Below the pieces are notes generated by a model. The model was not told where the DNA came from. It ran no database searches and saw only the letters and a program-made list of their open reading frames with translations. 64,000 nt of DNA from the NCBI RefSeq assembly GCF_004362395.1, contig NZ_SNWE01000009.1, positions 62,001 to 126,000 of the forward strand. Reading direction: 5' to 3'. Source of the stretch: Salegentibacter sp. 24. GTDB lineage: Bacteria > Bacteroidota > Bacteroidia > Flavobacteriales > Flavobacteriaceae. A program made the translations under genes and the position numbers. Shown here one piece after another: positions 61,454 through 64,000 of the stretch. Position 1 is the first letter of the stretch. Each line of letters opens with the position of its first letter.

Positions 61454-63034
61454 TTAATCTATCCATTTAGAGTCAGGCATAAATTCTGAAAAAACACCTT
61501 TGTTGCGATTGCTGTTCCAATTAACTTCGGGGCTTCTAAAATAATTAACATCCATAAGGTCAAGGCGCAACCCGTGTCGTCCGAGACGATTTACAAAGTC
61601 TTGATAATCTTTGTTTTCATTGGCTGACCATCCAACTTCAGCCAAGGCAATTGTCCTAGGCCAAAATCTATTATCAGCAGCATCATTAGAAAGCACCATT
61701 TCGGTCCAAAGGGGTGCCTCTACTCCTATCGTATTTGGATTTTTAGCAATAAAAGTATACGCATCCTTTAAAGAAACCCCTCTTTCCTGACACCAATTAT
61801 TGGTCATTTCCTGTCCCGGGATATTGGCATGATCAAAATAAAAACTGGAACAAAGAGACTGGATAACCCTTGTGTTTACTACACTCTTTGTTTTATTATT
61901 CCATCTCTGGCTAATAAACGTACTATCTACCGCTGCTTTGGTAACTTCTTCCCAACCAATAGTTGTTTTTCCTAAACCCCGAACGATAGAATCAGCTTTT
62001 ATAACGAATTCCTTATAGCGTTCATCTTCAATCTCGTCTCCCCCTATATGCAAATACTCTCCTTTAGTGATTTCAGCCATCTCACCTAAAACTGTGGCGA
62101 CGAAATCGTAGACTTCCGGTTTATCTAGACATAATTTACTCCAGCCTACCTGATATTCATGAAATAATTCCGGCGGTGTCGCCAATCTGGGTTCTATATT
62201 GGAAAATTCTTCGCAATTCAATTCGGGATACGCCATTAATGCTGAATAAATATGACCGGGCATATCAATTTCCGGAATGATGATAATGTTTCTTGCTGCA
62301 GCATACTCCTGGATTTCCTTATACTGCTCCTGTGTTAAATATCCGGAACGCCCTCCTTTAACAGCTCCTTTACTACCGAGCTCAGTTAGTTTTGGTTTTT
62401 GTTTTATTTCTATTCGCCAGCCTTGATCATCGGTTAAATGTAAATGCAATCTGTTTAATTTATAGAATGCCATCCTGTCCAGATGCTTTTTAATGTAATC
62501 CGGTCCAAAAAAACTGCGCGCTATATCGAGCATAGAACCTCTCCACTCAAATTTTGGAACATCGGTAACTGATAATTGCGGAAGTTTAATTTCATTTAAA
62601 ACCTTTTCATTTTCTATTTCTGGTGGAAACACTTGGCGTAAGGTTTGTATTCCATAAAACAACCCTGCTTCTGTAGCTGCTTTTATTGAGACTATATTTG
62701 AAGAAATATTAAGTTTATAACCTTCTTTACCTAAACTTTGTTCTAAATCTGGCTCAAGAAGAATATTAAAGCCCGTGCAATTTTCACCCTTCATGGTATA
62801 ACTTTGAGTATACGTATTTTCTAACAACTCCTGTAGCCAGGCAGCCGATGTTTCTGCGCCAGGATTAAAACAAACCACTGTGCTTTTTTGAAGTGTAAAG
62901 AAATCGTCTTTCCACTCAATTTCTGACGGCTTCGGGATGATTGCTGGTTTTGCAACTTCTAATTCTTGTGCCGATAATCCCAATTGAAATAACACTAAAA
63001 AAACTAAACTTAATTTTACTTGAATATTTTTCAT
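61454..63034 (-). CDS. Beta-N-acetylhexosaminidase, GH20
   Basis: The 526-residue product has a signal peptide (LGLSAQ), an N-terminal GH20b domain and the catalytic barrel with RGSMLDIARSFFG, HLHLTDDQGWRIEI and D333-E334 (HIGGDEIEDERY). It removes terminal GlcNAc (or GalNAc) outside the cytoplasm; next to murQ its likely target is GlcNAc-MurNAc. The frame is open to 63139, but that part overlaps the permease gene and lacks a signal, so I start at ATG 63034. Confidence 0.92.
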   Translation of the reverse strand: MKNIQVKLSLVFLVLFQLGLSAQELEVAKPAIIPKPSEIEWKDDFFTLQKSTVVCFNPGAETSAAWLQELLENTYTQSYTMKGENCTGFNILLEPDLEQSLGKEGYKLNISSNIVSIKAATEAGLFYGIQTLRQVFPPEIENEKVLNEIKLPQLSVTDVPKFEWRGSMLDIARSFFGPDYIKKHLDRMAFYKLNRLHLHLTDDQGWRIEIKQKPKLTELGSKGAVKGGRSGYLTQEQYKEIQEYAAARNIIIIPEIDMPGHIYSALMAYPELNCEEFSNIEPRLATPPELFHEYQVGWSKLCLDKPEVYDFVATVLGEMAEITKGEYLHIGGDEIEDERYKEFVIKADSIVRGLGKTTIGWEEVTKAAVDSTFISQRWNNKTKSVVNTRVIQSLCSSFYFDHANIPGQEMTNNWCQERGVSLKDAYTFIAKNPNTIGVEAPLWTEMVLSNDAADNRFWPRTIALAEVGWSANENKDYQDFVNRLGRHGLRLDLMDVNYFRSPEVNWNSNRNKGVFSEFMPDSKWID

Positions 63035-63051
63035 CTTGAAAATTTTACTTT

Positions 63052-64000
63052 TTATTTGATTTTGTGTCCTTTTACCGCGAAATAAAGAATAAAAAGATAA
63101 CAGGGAATCAGCACCCAATAGGCATCCTGAGGATTCCATTCTTCTGCCAGTGCTCCATAAGCAAGTGGAATAATTGCACCCCCAGCAATACCCATCACCA
63201 AAAGTGAGGAGGCCGCCTTTGTAAATCTACCAACATCTGCTAAAGCCATAGGCCATATTGCAGGCCACATTAATGAATTTGCCAATCCTAACAATGCTAT
63301 GAAAGCCAGTGATACATACCCACCAGTAAAAATAGCCAATATGGAGAATGCTATTCCGACCACGGCAGATATTTTTAAGGCATTCTCCTGGGTGATCAGT
63401 TTTGGAATACTAATTATACCCAGAATATATCCTATCACCATGGCAACCATAGTTCCGGTAGCAAAATATTTTGCAGTTGTTAGAGCTATACCCTGGGAAA
63501 CCCCATAACTTATAATACTATCTGCAGCTATAACTTCGACCCCAACATAAAGAAAAAGTGCTATTACACCCAGAATTACATGGGGAAAATCAAAAACACT
63601 TTTCTTGCCAGCATTGGTCAATGAAAGATTCTCATCTTCTTCATCCGTATCTATTTCTGGCAAGCTAGATTTGTACACCCAAAGCGCTAAAAGCAATAAA
63701 ACGATTATAATGCCAATATATGGTGGAATAACCCTGAGGGCCATTTCATTCAGTTCGTTTATTCTCTCTGCTGTGGTTAAATTGGCTATTTCAGACTGTA
63801 ATTCGTCTGCTTTTTCAAGTTGTAAAAAAAACCCGATTAATATAGGCGCTATAGCCCCAGCAAGTTTATTACAAATCCCCATTATACTAATTCTTTTCGC
63901 AGCGCTTTCAGCGGGTCCTACAATTGTCACATAGGGGTTGGAAGCCGTCTGTAGAATAGCAAGTCCACTACCCATAACAAATAATCCAGAAAGAAAAAGA
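63052..64000 (-). CDS. MFS sugar permease, FucP-like (partial)
   Basis: The frame runs off the right edge; 315 residues of the C-terminal part are seen. ATG 63975 is internal, because the upstream frame stays open and reads as a hydrophobic helix (LFLSGLFVMGSGLAILQTA). The GSGLAILQTASNPYV stretch and ISIMGICNKLAG mark the fucose/glucose/galactose:H+ symporter branch. With the GH20 gene 17 bases downstream, it may import GlcNAc or a related amino sugar. It is the first visible gene of the salvage operon. Confidence 0.87.
   Translation of the reverse strand, partial: LFLSGLFVMGSGLAILQTASNPYVTIVGPAESAAKRISIMGICNKLAGAIAPILIGFFLQLEKADELQSEIANLTTAERINELNEMALRVIPPYIGIIIVLLLLALWVYKSSLPEIDTDEEDENLSLTNAGKKSVFDFPHVILGVIALFLYVGVEVIAADSIISYGVSQGIALTTAKYFATGTMVAMVIGYILGIISIPKLITQENALKISAVVGIAFSILAIFTGGYVSLAFIALLGLANSLMWPAIWPMALADVGRFTKAASSLLVMGIAGGAIIPLAYGALAEEWNPQDAYWVLIPCYLFILYFAVKGHKIK

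Overview
This window is chromosomal DNA from a low-GC member of the Bacteroidota, most likely family Flavobacteriaceae (the Gramella/Salegentibacter/Zunongwangia style of protein; this placement is inference). The signs are flavobacterial promoters (TTG, about 20 bases, TAnnTTTG), weak Shine-Dalgarno sites, several TTG starts, an IPExxxVDY-family protein, an OmpA protein with calcium-binding-type repeats, and AddAB-type recombination nucleases. I see no insertion sequence, prophage, CRISPR array or rRNA. The region is mostly a stable housekeeping backbone.

Bases 1-8700 hold gpsA, a structured RNA candidate with a strong terminator, a Kbp-type BON-LysM protein, a 130-bp inverted-repeat element, and a yicC-gmk-nadD operon with a YheT-type hydrolase upstream. 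After these come a thioesterase, a small membrane protein, an EamA transporter, an ArsC-like protein and a DUF3298-type lipoprotein. Bases 8700-17000 hold a cystathionine gamma-synthase-type enzyme, a coupled S9 peptidase and cysteine-desulfurase-like pair, and a run of small enzymes (DUF5996, GNAT, YciI-like, CYTH, NAD(P)-binding). Bases 17000-27800 hold dinB, then the minus-strand gene row acpP-fabF-rnc-IPExxxVDY-pyk, facing the plus-strand row purN-rnhA-sugar kinase-purF. Behind purF lie two tandem copies of a small-RNA gene, then superoxide dismutase.

Bases 27900-37600 hold an AddA-like helicase-nuclease, kbl, an abundant-type OmpA porin, an AddB-like nuclease and a hydrolase. The two recombination subunits thus flank two unrelated genes. 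A tRNA-Ala(GGC) with its own promoter and terminator follows. Bases 37800-55100 are mixed housekeeping: GNAT, MATE, enoyl-CoA hydratase, two tiny coupled membrane proteins, a 2OG-Fe(II) oxygenase, queD, lpxH, recJ, ade, rsmI, tdk-alr, mscL, asd and a prolyl oligopeptidase lipoprotein.

Bases 55156-64000 (all minus strand, running off the window end) form a peptidoglycan salvage locus: MFS sugar permease, GH20 hexosaminidase, MurQ, a GHL10 (DigH-like) lipoprotein, a sodium:solute symporter, an L-Ala-D/L-Glu epimerase (YkfB type) and an SH3b-NlpC/P60 lipoprotein (YkfC type). Together they would cut cell-wall fragments outside the inner membrane, import the pieces, and break down both the amino-sugar and the peptide halves.

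The most unusual signals are non-coding: the duplicated small RNA with a conserved upstream box at fixed distance (26683-27057), and the candidate structured RNA at 1329-1468 whose 5' segment is complementary to its own terminator loop.
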